DNA of 53,379 nucleotides, taken from Bradyrhizobium campsiandrae (GTDB lineage Bacteria; Pseudomonadota; Alphaproteobacteria; Rhizobiales; Xanthobacteraceae). Under the pieces are notes generated by a model. The model had not been told where the DNA came from and searched no databases. It saw only the letters and a list, made by a program, of their open reading frames with translations. Where the stretch lies: positions 1-53,379 of the forward strand of contig NZ_JAANIH010000061.1 in NCBI RefSeq assembly GCF_014529705.1. The letters are read 5' to 3'. A program made the translations under genes and the position numbers. This document shows, in pieces, positions 50,201-53,379 of the stretch (within the stretch, counting starts at the first letter, position 1; each line of letters starts with the position of its first letter).

Positions 50201-53200
50201 GATCTACGCCAACACCACGTCCGGCGTGGAGCTTTCCTATGGCAACGGCAGCAAGCTGATCAGCAACACCATCTGGCAGTCCGTCGGCACCGACGTGAAG
50301 CTGTCGGGCTCGGCGTCCAATTTCAGTCTGAGCGACGACATCGTCTGGAGCGATCTCGGCACGATGATCTCGATTGCGGCCGACAGCCAGAGCGGGTTCA
50401 AGGCGACGAACAATCTGTACTGGCGCGGCAGCAGCAGCGCTGCGACCCTCGTCGCCTGGGGCGCGACGAACTATTCCAGCCTCGCCGCCTGGCAGGCCGG
50501 TGTTCCGGCGCTCAATTCCGGCAGCCTGGAGGGCGATCCGAAATTCATCGATATCGACGGCGCCGACAACGTGCTGGGCGGCCTCGATACCGCGCTCGGC
50601 GGCGGCGCGGACGACAATTTCACGCCGGGAAAATTCTCGCCGGCGATCGATTCCGGCAATGCCTTCGTCACCGGGGCGACCGATTTCCTCGGACAGACCA
50701 GGCATGACGATCCCGCCGTCGCCAACACCGGCACCGGCCCGGCCGTCTATGACGAGACCTCAGGCGGCGCCAGCGTGCTGGCCGCCGGAACTGCGGTGAG
50801 CCCAATCAACTACTACGCGGCGTCCTACGCCACGATCAATCTGCCGTTCGCCTTCAATTTCTACGGCAAGTCCTATTCGACGATCTACGCCTCGCCGGCC
50901 GGGTTCATCGCGTTCACGCCCGGTGTCACCGGCGGCGATGCCTATACGCCGAGCCTTGCGACGCTGAAAGCCAACGCGATGATCGCGCCGTTCTGGGCCG
51001 CGATGGACAATCGCTTCGGCACCGGCAACATCTACGTGGAGTCCGCCGCCGATCACGTCACCATTCGCTTCGTGTCGGAGGCGTTCGCCGGACCGGGCTC
51101 AACCCTGTCCCAGGCTTCCGTGCGCCTCGGCGCCGACGGCAGCGTCCGGTTCGACTATGGCAACAACCTCAACGGATTTACGCCCGTCATCGGCCTGTCG
51201 TCCGGCGATGGCGCCGACTACGCTGTCGCCTCGATCAGCGGCCGCACCGACCTGAACAACGCCAATGCGGTGATCCTCACGCCGAACCAGGCCGAGGGGC
51301 GCGTCTACTACGACATCGGCGCGATCGAGTTCCAGGGCTCGTCCTCCGACGTCGTGCCGCCGACCATCCTGTCCGGTGCGAACCTTCCGGCCAATGGCGC
51401 TTCGACCGACGCCGTGTTCACGTCGATCAATCTCAATTTCAGCGAGACGCTGGACGTCACCAGCGCCAACAGCAATGCCAATTTCCAGCTCATCGAAGCT
51501 GGAGCCGACGGCAAGTTCGACACGCCTGACGACAGGATCGTCGCCATCGTGCCGTCCTATGCGTCCGCCTCCAAGGTCGTGCAGCTGTCGCTGTCGAACG
51601 GCCCTCTGGCCGACGGCTTCTATCGACTGACCGTGAGCAAGGCCTCCGGCCTGCTGGATTCTGCCGGCAACGCGCTGGATGGCGACGGTGACGGCGCCGC
51701 GGGCGGCGCCTTCGTTCGCAGCTTCCACATCGATCGCAGCGCCAATCACGCGCCCGTGGTGCTCGATGCGACGGCCAGCGTCGCCAACGACCAGACGCTG
51801 GCGGTGACCTTGCACGCCACCGATGCCGACAACGATCCGATCACGTTTGCCATCGTCACGGCGCCCAAGCATGGCACGATCCAGAACTTCGATCCGGTCG
51901 CCGGCACCTTCACCTACGTTCCCAACTACGGCTATGTCGGCAGCGATACGATCCGCTATGCCGCCAATGATCCGAAGCTCGGCCACAGCGAGGCCAACTT
52001 CGTCGTCAACGTTACGCCGATCAATCACGCGCCGATCGCATCGGACCTGTCGGCAAATGTCATCGCCGGTCAGCCGACGACGATCGTGCTTCAGGGCTCC
52101 GACCTCGAGACGGCCGCCAATCAGCTCACCCTGCTGATCCTGAGCCAGCCCGCCCATGGCACCGTGTCCATCACCGGCCAGAATACCGTCAGCTACACGG
52201 CTTCGGCGGCCTATCAGGGCTCCGACAGCTTCACCTATGCGTGGCGCGACAACGGCGCGCCTGCCGGCAATTCGAGCAACGTCCTGACCAGCCAGCCGGC
52301 GACGGTCTCGTTGGCCGTGACCAAGATCAGCCACGCGCCTGCCACCGCCGCGACCACAATCTCGCTGGTCGAGAACGCCGGCTACACCTTCAAGGTCGCC
52401 GACTTCCCGTTCTCCGATCCCAACGACAGCCCGGCGAACGCGATCAAGGCCGTCGTCGTCGTCACTCTGCCCTCGGCCGGCGTCCTCACCAATAACGGCG
52501 TCGCCGTCACTGCGGGGCAATCGATCCTTGCGACCGATATCGCGGCCGGAAAGCTGGTGTTCACGCCGGCGGCCGGCGGCTTCGGCATCGGCTATGCGAG
52601 CTTCAATTTCGAGGTGCAGGACGATGGCGGCACCGCGAACGGGGGCCTCGACATTTCCGCCGTTGCGACCGCCACGCTCAACGTCGCGCGCATCAACAAT
52701 GCGCCGACGACGTCCGGCTTTACGGTGCAGCTGTTCCAGGGCGGTCAGAAGGTCTTCACGAGCGCCGATTTCCCGTTCGGAGATCCCGGCGATGTGCCGG
52801 CCGACAGCCTCAAGTCCGTTGTCATCACAACCCTGCCGGTCGCGGGCTCGCTGACGTTTGCGGGCAATTCCGTCGTCGCAAACCAGGCGATCAGCAAGGC
52901 CGATCTCGATGCCGGCAAGCTGGTCTACACGCCGGGCGCAGGCTCCGGCGCGGCCTATGCCAGCTTCGGCTTCGAGGTGGTGGATACCGGCGGCACCGCC
53001 AATGGCGGACACGATACCTCGACCGCGGCGACGGTGACGGTTTCGGTCGGTGCGATCAACCACGCCCCTGTTACCTCAGACGTGACGGTGTCGACCAACG
53101 AAGGCGCGGCTTACATTTTCAAGACCGCGGACTTCGCCTTCTCTGATCCCAACGACACGCCAGCGAATGCGCTGAAGTCGGTGCTGATCACCAGCCTGCC

Positions 53201-53379
53201 GACGCTGGGCACGCTCAGCCTGAACGGCACGGCGGTGACGGCATCGCAGGCGATTGCGGCGGCCGACATCGCCGCGGGCAAGCTTTGCTCGCCTCCGCGC
53301 ACCGGCCCCCGCGCGTCCCCAGCGCGCTTAGTCTTCTGTCGGTGTGAGACCGGACGCACCCCCCCAGTGAGTCACGCTC
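32274..53379 (+). CDS. Giant LEPR-XLL-type surface protein, 3' end missing
   Basis: One frame is open from 32274 to the window end, at least 7035 codons; its phase is constant at every point I checked. The start is a TTG with GGTGGAGG five bases upstream; the first ATG (32346) has no ribosome site. The N-terminus is Arg/Ser-rich and has no hydrophobic signal peptide, but residues 45-54 read IEPRLLLSAD, the LEPR-XLL pattern of very large exported proteins. Approximate layout: residues 55-1300 Ala/Gly/Leu-rich beta and helical sequence of unknown fold; 1307-2140 RTX-like GGxGNDxI repeats; 2170-2580 propeller-like (WLAWTEINNG, VVVWRDLSG); 2580-2940 beta-helix; 3030-3190 jelly-roll (NGDFENGLTGWTV); 3310-6160 four beta-helix modules with malectin-like and Ig-like domains; 6160-6340 NIDO-like; then Ig/cadherin-like and 121-residue tandem repeats. 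It is probably a calcium-dependent, carbohydrate-binding adhesin or matrix protein. Confidence 0.92.
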   Translation, partial: MRRSNSPSIFSSRQGRNSGASTQTMRRSRSNSASSDDHLFIIEPIEPRLLLSADISPLAGIAIVDGLHKLADAANTLDASAALNVSAPVVNRTLGQLAALGDPVGQIQLAASNYFSGNNSATIDGLASALKAIDPAHVTTSTSVNGNVDLVNVTLTSSSTAGLVFDLSATAGGHTFSGPSGQNGSETLDSHTTTLIFGADTSTNSFLLKSADLGANVEVKASQVTGSAVVDGAAASVTSGSADVIANVSAHIADPQGGNLTASQLAAVTTQNVSTLAQTSISGTASLDAHISPADLTVPKAVSMHWDNVGQPTVGTFSSTPISAAKIQSGSGQAPTASLLFGEINTAIDAASNALSTVASGLKAASVLGSDLPFVGNQLTNLDILGPAIAQFNNLKATLQQDLADNTVLLTKIRSDIVALLSTAGLLPDATPANDVNLYVVENGATVKVVDGSSDNLTQVSQIELDLKLGKTMTTSTPVGTDLGLPGLGLTVNPGSTINGSVAWTFNFGIGFKANTTYLVSGDPSNNGSPLNLNVSYTLGDGFGAIGKMGFLEALLTEKSGPNHTGLSGSIGLALGGSGSMAALNHGTEIDGSNAATVTVTPTFKLNAHSNLGLAFGGGFQKDSNGNYVDKSAFPSLKGDFAFDWNIDANSLANAAKPVVGINNIGLDVGGAITTFLLPIIKPFYDATHGMKDVIDFLTSPVPIISDFLKLGLLPEIAVKQFLPTYTSGETLDWLHFSLDMLVDQGSTISADEARAIAPIAEAVFSIIKQLDGFYADGQATAGMGLVISLGNLNFSTKDLRLPQVNVSSDADLAKLGDAVGNFAGLGSGGASDLNVDATIKSLGTLLPKGPVADLVNGAAQIAKVAQDAYGAINDATNALNDAIAAVPGAGNDAKITQRSRADVQFPFFDDPSSILGLLFGQQVTFVNVDLGFGASVAFKPTIAAISFFGILTASLNLDVAVDADIGLNFGYDSTGLLELLNGADPSKLLDGIYIGPDPLLPGSSDVLKLDAKFGLGIDASVLSGLASVGLEGGLKLNFDAALTASTPQNPRVHFPQIVDSQPNESLGQIGPLSLTADGYAYLDFVYSSFWGLGPSGTDNITNLPIFHYPSVKPQDLGPLGLYDSHSQGLSLYMGGQSVLRTQALAKLGVPTGDSQSNSQSAADILKAESETYDIYINGDNTVRIEYVASDGKTYTQTPSGPVDTITADTGAGNDIIRVHNLAPNSVKVNFTASGTSVLYDPNATTGPNGQKLTYAKDANGNLIKDANGNPELLDSNGNVVPLGPAGPLTPVGGSAYFTSGGGSAVLTGADGNDTLIGGPSADVIKGGAGNDTIVSNGGNDFIDGGDGNDTITAGAGNQTILGGNGDDVIIAGGPGTSTYDGGAGSNTVDYSGQTAGINFNQLTGVATGASIGTETVSNFHTIIGTNFSDSITADNLGDVIKGLAGNDTLTGGTGNDTIIGGDGNNMIDGRAGNDVLSSGLGASTLLGGDGNDRITGGSGGDTIDGGTGDDIIVGASPTNPAYTGNHITGGDGNDNITGGNGHDFIYGNAGNDIIHGGDGGSYIDGGTGDNQIFAGAGADTILAADGVNLIYGGGSADTITVGNGQNTIYGNDGDDIIVAGNGPNTIDGGAGNDKITAGNGNNTIYGNIGDDIIQVGDGQNTVYGGDGNDTITAGNGNNLLIDGGAGNDHIVVGKGNNALITGGDGDDYIFAGDGINRILGGTGNDTIIAGNGGNYVDGGTGDDVIQTGSGADVIYGGDGNDQINAGDGKNIVDGGTGNDTITTGAGDDTIFGGAGDDIIVAGDGHNVIDAGSGNNTVTGGAGVDQIVAGDGTNTIDGAGGNDTIVVGDGNNTITGGAGDDSIRAGNGNNTIHGGDGNDTIVTGSGTNLIFGDAGNDWIDGGAGQVTVSGGDGNDTIYGGARGGLLMGDGGDDTIVASAGTNLIIGGDGNDTITGGAGTDTIYGGLGDNLLSATRGTDTIYGDNAGLAFSLSATGVLTTTAAAPSGVVSNDRNVIRGGSGADRLYGGAGSDTIIGGPGTKLIVGGGLSTYIQGGSGAGVTINGGNGGDTIIGSDGGGDIIKGGSGADRIELRGAGNTVNGGAGDDVIVGGAGNDILEGGAGNDLLTSSAASDTLYGYAANPAGDDHATDRLFPNGSVSGDSLSSPTSIATTPSVALPSDTTPQGWWSALVGPNGIALGGSHGNAASPVIAADAAGPWLAWTEINNGVTGLYVAHDVGGSWQGVAGSATGNGLALAGSSASNPSIAIVGGRPVVAWTAITAGGSSIEAATYDSSANGGAGAWVSLGTSNTPAGLSGIGAVDNAHVLATSSGPVVVWRDLSGATPHLYARRFDGANWVELGAGSASGNGIAGTLAVPSDFAVASDGTRVAVAFSVATPIGSALQAFEYSGASWQALASPNAADTPTDSSSSTSPSLAYQGGKLFLAWTQHDQSTGYLPRIFVKSESAGVWTSAGAGAASGSGVAPGDSFAGQPLLVGSGSTLRLVWTATVDTASGESNYLHTLSWNGTAFAADRPSDITGTGIGQLAGPARSASLALDPSGRPYLATDTAGANGVTVRAGLTSAAHVFVADSQTSIASILGNGTIASGDLILVTATTADTDLTLGAAAAGITIAGQDGVVFAHGITINGATGITIRNLDIAGPVTVTNTAQVKFAENTFRSTVTLNQATALLMRDNHLLAATTGLVVSGASQGSIHDNSFAGSATALAINASFSGLISANDITAAGTAVAYAAGAALAGNRIHGATVGVATSVLDPNSLFGAFAGSGSNDIFQNTTGVVLTNAQVIGQHIFANTIGLSGSGVIGGTVAADVNLINYNQTGISGFSGLVRFDRIESNGIGIAASNGLRIFDSQFIANTTAAIQASGVGNVEIAGNTIHSLTGDGVRLVNSAYNVELISNIIWTDSGIGINVANNSQAGFWSDYNTLFATGSGQIVYWTKGFKDILDWQDDVARFDLHSDGVTIVHPGWAEPHFAPDALGFLTTRPLVAGQRLSDPTTDGGDPAGSFIGYKGVSNLLTNGDFENGLTGWTVTAGGATVTPGLVAWSGQSTFQSGPAANAVAQQNVDLLAAGYSANDIDSGSLKLAFGGRVAPLTSSVSAQISIVFRDGANNAIGDAVVVPAGADLGRWLRVFSTVYIPAGARTAQFLFGVSKSDGSQGALLDAAYLAVVPRGAGQDQGVRTAADNISGDSTLGRLALRSPDLYADLTVNKPLFITWDSYGAAANNPVKIELWQDGPNGPQFLATIAASAPDTGRFAWTPSASGLTAGTHGLRIQISSVAHPTIYDRSTETFTVPEAGTTYYVDAVSGANRNDGKVANAPKASPVNLFRTYDIGAGSVVNIAAGDYALIDTLQLSGTTDHGFGLDTGFTINGASNGVSRLFPAIPGATPQALIDLTGASFVSLNYLTLQGGTDAVRTSAGSDNFSASYLTATGQSGDAFSITTNSPTGTLSHLSASGAGGAGLNFNGTLASITFFNGTNDHDGIIANGSVGQISDSTISGSGTFGYGLYLTLTGSSKVEANLISGTYYGVRLSGAGIVFGNADLSLNRGNVITGSTNQALFVDYATVVGNSIHDNSGPYYQASVTLRYSASATNNLFYANQNGVEIDNNVLFSGNRVFDNAGFGVLLSGTTGNIRQNVFYSNGVSIQVNSGSGTLISNNVIYGDKFAGVRLSSATNASIINNTFYEPTAGTISDPSNPNYGSAAISIDGTSTGASLTNNIIVALAGVGIRVSDLSQAGFVSDYNLFQTGAGGRVGTWIGSDRTSLSQWRTATGRDAKSRFGDPKFVSPTGADGVLGYGSALANGSDDDFHVQSQQGSYHSGSLAVIVGPNGLPKLPTANLTVDASSSPAIDRGSPATPIGSEPAPNGGIVEIGAYGGTSQASLSPATFITVTSPDGGETLVQGTSATITWNSFNVAGTVDISASSDGVNFTSIAPGVANSGSYVWTVDAAKFAAGSTYVVKIASTATPSLFDVSDGTFSISGPTHVYYVNDGSQTGDQYTTAIGDDANSGLSPDKPMASLAALLAKYALGAGDTVYVDTGTYNLTNNIVFTSADSGTGEGVQRLTIQGPTNNGVTATFNRQSASSGFYDFEFKGASYVTLANLHVTGGQWGIYLDDNSASKNITISASQIDGNTNGVYDGAGDDNFILTGSTLTSPGNTVGVSYATNALIVNDKVDTTGRSVAIAVDHATSPIIRNVTVTAAPYGADGIDLSWSTNVLVEQSSLSKLDYHGIYGYRTSGIIQNNIVDATGATHGIEIGGYNGTLQAIGNTVFGQSPGNAYGGGIIVDDQGDASNNIVYGSDIGFRLSGIAVAENNRVFNNALGMLVGYQSTARGNKVYDNVTGIIAESSGATVSNNVVYDNTSVGIQAKQYSTTTNVEILNNTVVQTTGTAINLLDGSTGTDIRDNIISVASGAIGLAATVASENGVRSDYNLWNIKAGGTLANWGGVSVATLFGWKTDIGLDTHSLGGDPLFVNPAGTDGIRGYVAGVDHGADDDFSLQLNSPAINRGDLAQTFFSEPLGAGGNGDRRDIGAAGGTSAANVVPAQTVQLLGSTGDERFQVGRQTTLSFRSTGLSGEDPVLFINSVGGAISGSETWNNWIADTYRIGTAANYNTTTAIDPNGLDVPQAILQSMLVATSSNALDIKYQIPLSDGSYRVTLIFADNQATSVGQRTFDIKANGTTFASGFDVFRSAGGANKATSYSFDVNASAGGGLSLDLAPKINYAILSGIQITRITPVAKPWTASLDVSTDNGTTWSNVASGLTLDRFGAGTFNWTPTAATSGFSGLLRVTATDGTNTVTNMSAAPFMVAPAGNAYYVNDGSTAGDVYTTAVGNDANSGKTAADPMASLAALLNVYQLKAGDIVYVDSGTYNIPTQITFNAQDSGVSGNPVRIVGAGNGQTVFDRGSTASGTAVFRFSGGHDISVEGLTLKRGETTVDITSPGSVDIALKNDDISGYSSIGINVGAGNSGFTLTGSKIHDVSLGSTYGVYIYNGSNDLISGNTFANLAATYPFAYGISASSSLGPVTISGNTFINVGYAIAATVGYMPTPLTALTVTSNVISGGNQGIYLSDSYGISLIQGNTITGSSGFGIDGDGARTKVDHNETGNDTIGIEVSGNAVATNNNVHDNSNTGIQGVGSNGALASGNLIKNNGIGVSQNIYTVANNILVGNAIGIDVASTYQSILNNTFDQASGIAIRFRQNSSSYTFDIENNIIRMSGGTVFDADAVHQTGITSDWNLFSLSGAATLANWAGLSVSDLNAWRFGTGFDAHSLSADPLFTDAANGNYKLQAGSPGIDRGNPTSRFDNEPGNNGGRINLGYEGNTANATQSGAQTVQVLSPDGYEKLQQGVATTIAFRTDGIVGVQPILAINDGGSGIAGSNPGTNWTGVTSLPTAYNASTTQTIDTSGSPLAGPASLYQSELYNNNYAAGAKLTQSVAIGDGTYTVNLHFVEYSALAANNPRKFDIRINGVLVATDFNIQALAGNQIDKAVVASFQVTASGGTGITIELTNKTAGNPATLAGIEIEQATASTAVKTAKVEVSPDNGQTWQLVADNVALDRLGNGSVAWTPGFITNGNVALVRVTAGGVSAVSEHGFLVANSGHDYFINDGSTVGDEYTSAVGNDLNSGKTPDAPMASLAALVRAYALGPGDTVHIDTGSYKLLSDVVLGQGDSGDADAVGHRLTFQGPTGAGHVATIDRANAYGYNFDFTGGDFVTLANLSLTGGNIGVLVTTNTASNGIDLSHLDISSSAAYGIYAGSGNTGVAIDSVRVFGAPVNASPTGILIAEAGSITNSEVFGQYVGIEVYNASGVLVDNNSVHDNRTYGILAYGGSGTGAATTTVSNNRVFNNATQGNYYGIYASGSNLIISGNHVFGQTTAGDAGIFVNSSVLATGNDVYGNYDGISVYDLSSIVRGNRIFSNSNNGITANYYGGTIVGNRIYSNKTGIKSSLYGGSIDIEENLIYANTTSGVELSYGNGSKLISNTIWQSVGTDVKLSGSASNFSLSDDIVWSDLGTMISIAADSQSGFKATNNLYWRGSSSAATLVAWGATNYSSLAAWQAGVPALNSGSLEGDPKFIDIDGADNVLGGLDTALGGGADDNFTPGKFSPAIDSGNAFVTGATDFLGQTRHDDPAVANTGTGPAVYDETSGGASVLAAGTAVSPINYYAASYATINLPFAFNFYGKSYSTIYASPAGFIAFTPGVTGGDAYTPSLATLKANAMIAPFWAAMDNRFGTGNIYVESAADHVTIRFVSEAFAGPGSTLSQASVRLGADGSVRFDYGNNLNGFTPVIGLSSGDGADYAVASISGRTDLNNANAVILTPNQAEGRVYYDIGAIEFQGSSSDVVPPTILSGANLPANGASTDAVFTSINLNFSETLDVTSANSNANFQLIEAGADGKFDTPDDRIVAIVPSYASASKVVQLSLSNGPLADGFYRLTVSKASGLLDSAGNALDGDGDGAAGGAFVRSFHIDRSANHAPVVLDATASVANDQTLAVTLHATDADNDPITFAIVTAPKHGTIQNFDPVAGTFTYVPNYGYVGSDTIRYAANDPKLGHSEANFVVNVTPINHAPIASDLSANVIAGQPTTIVLQGSDLETAANQLTLLILSQPAHGTVSITGQNTVSYTASAAYQGSDSFTYAWRDNGAPAGNSSNVLTSQPATVSLAVTKISHAPATAATTISLVENAGYTFKVADFPFSDPNDSPANAIKAVVVVTLPSAGVLTNNGVAVTAGQSILATDIAAGKLVFTPAAGGFGIGYASFNFEVQDDGGTANGGLDISAVATATLNVARINNAPTTSGFTVQLFQGGQKVFTSADFPFGDPGDVPADSLKSVVITTLPVAGSLTFAGNSVVANQAISKADLDAGKLVYTPGAGSGAAYASFGFEVVDTGGTANGGHDTSTAATVTVSVGAINHAPVTSDVTVSTNEGAAYIFKTADFAFSDPNDTPANALKSVLITSLPTLGTLSLNGTAVTASQAIAAADIAAGKLCSPPRTGPRASPARLVFCRCETGRTPPVSHA
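32394..32435 (+). other. EPRLLL sorting-type motif in the giant protein
   Basis: Codons here give IIEPIEPRLLLSAD (residues 41-54). The motif follows about 40 basic, Ser/Asn-rich residues. It resembles the LEPR-X-L-L motif found near the N-terminus of very large surface proteins lacking ordinary signal peptides. It is presumed to be an export or sorting signal; the mechanism is not established to my knowledge. Confidence 0.8.
36192..38690 (+). repeat. RTX-like (hemolysin-type) calcium-binding repeat region
   Basis: About 830 residues dominated by GGxGND-type nonapeptides, for example GADGNDTLIGG, GGAGNDTI, GGDGNDTITAG and GGNGDDVIIAGG, often in paired blades. In known RTX proteins such blocks fold into a parallel beta-roll on binding Ca2+, usually outside the cell. 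The DNA is correspondingly repetitive and GC-rich, and assemblies may collapse here. A long open frame on the opposite strand is only a shadow of this periodicity. Confidence 0.92.
42209..50755 (+). repeat. Four large beta-helix modules in tandem
   Basis: Four units start with a common header: TTYYVDAVSGANRNDGK at about 42209, YYVNDGSQTGDQYTTAIG at about 44277, YYVNDGSTAGDVYTTAVG at about 46761 and YFINDGSTVGDEYTSAVG at about 49125. Units 2-4 continue with PMASLAALL and GDTVYVDTGTY-like segments. Each has right-handed beta-helix coils rich in NN-x-V-x-N ladders. Some end with malectin-like (DGTYTVNLHFVEYSALAANN) and SPDNG-W Ig-like parts. Unit sizes are about 2.1, 2.5, 2.4 and 1.6 kb. The headers agree at DNA level too, pointing to internal duplication. 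Confidence 0.85.
52326..53283 (+). repeat. Tandem ~121-residue Ig/cadherin-like repeats
   Basis: Repeats start at 52326 (ISHAPATAATT), 52692 (INNAPTTSGFT) and 53055 (INHAPVTSDVT), spaced 366 and 363 bases. Each carries FxFxDPxDxPANxLKSVxIT and AGKLVxTPxAG. The third is cut by the window end. An earlier, shorter cadherin-like pair (NHAPVVLD, NHAPIASD) precedes them. Confidence 0.85.
53284..53379. other. Window end, probably unreliable sequence
   Basis: After AAGCTT the expected repeat continuation (VFTPxAG, codons of the preceding units) is lost and replaced by C-rich, repeat-unlike sequence. No stop codon appears in the giant gene's frame, but the encoded residues do not fit any domain. It looks like contig-end error or a chimeric join. 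Confidence 0.6.

Overview
The window looks like a chromosomal segment of a high-GC alphaproteobacterium of the Hyphomicrobiales, most like Bradyrhizobium and its relatives. The reasons are the codon use, rhizobial types of serine recombinase and IS remnants, an RbsABC-like uptake operon next to acyl-CoA genes, and a giant right-handed beta-helix/RTX surface protein. This is inference from protein families; no 16S or other marker gene is present. I see no tRNA, rRNA or CRISPR array.

Region 1 (1-15 kb), uptake and catabolism. A decayed serine recombinase (1-1389) is followed by a minus-strand operon read from 8928 to 1403: TetR regulator, permease, periplasmic binding protein, a permease fused to a strictosidine-synthase/SMP-30-like domain, a second SMP-30-like protein and a double ABC ATPase. 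Divergent from it, across a GAGCG-AG-CGCTC palindrome, run an aminoglycoside-phosphotransferase-like kinase, an acyl-CoA dehydrogenase and an acyl-CoA synthetase. Kinase, dehydrogenase and ligase together resemble the LvaA/LvaC/LvaE set that handles 4-hydroxyacyl-CoAs. With two lactonase-like proteins, a route for a lactone or 4-hydroxy acid is a reasonable hypothesis. Decaying copies of a dehydrogenase and a ligase follow (12984-14974).

Region 2 (15-24.7 kb), genomic debris and islands. It holds a truncated IS630 transposase, a decapitated chemotaxis receptor, a frameshifted IS256 transposase, a run of very short minus-strand genes with good ribosome sites and two terminators, a secreted RHS-core mini-protein followed by a periplasmic transglutaminase-like protein, a peroxiredoxin/LysR pair and an unknown membrane protein.

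Region 3 (24.7-53.4 kb), the most interesting part. A minus-strand operon encodes a DUF3467-like protein, a GAF-TM-HlyD protein, a PqqD-like/M50 protease/HlyD fusion, a shortened SecA-like ATPase and a periplasmic HlyD-like adaptor. Divergent from it is one open frame from a TTG start at 32274 to the window end, at least 7035 codons. It has no classical Sec signal but an N-terminal EPRLLLSAD motif of the LEPR-XLL type. Behind the motif come RTX-like GGxGND repeats, a beta-propeller-like part, several beta-helix modules with malectin-like and jelly-roll domains, and Ig/cadherin-like repeats. No ABC exporter, TolC or SecY gene is nearby. My proposal is a dedicated export and maturation system for the giant surface protein, driven by the SecA-like ATPase. 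The gene contents are read from the sequence; the functional link is inference.

The last ~95 bases do not continue the repeat they interrupt and look like poor contig-end sequence.
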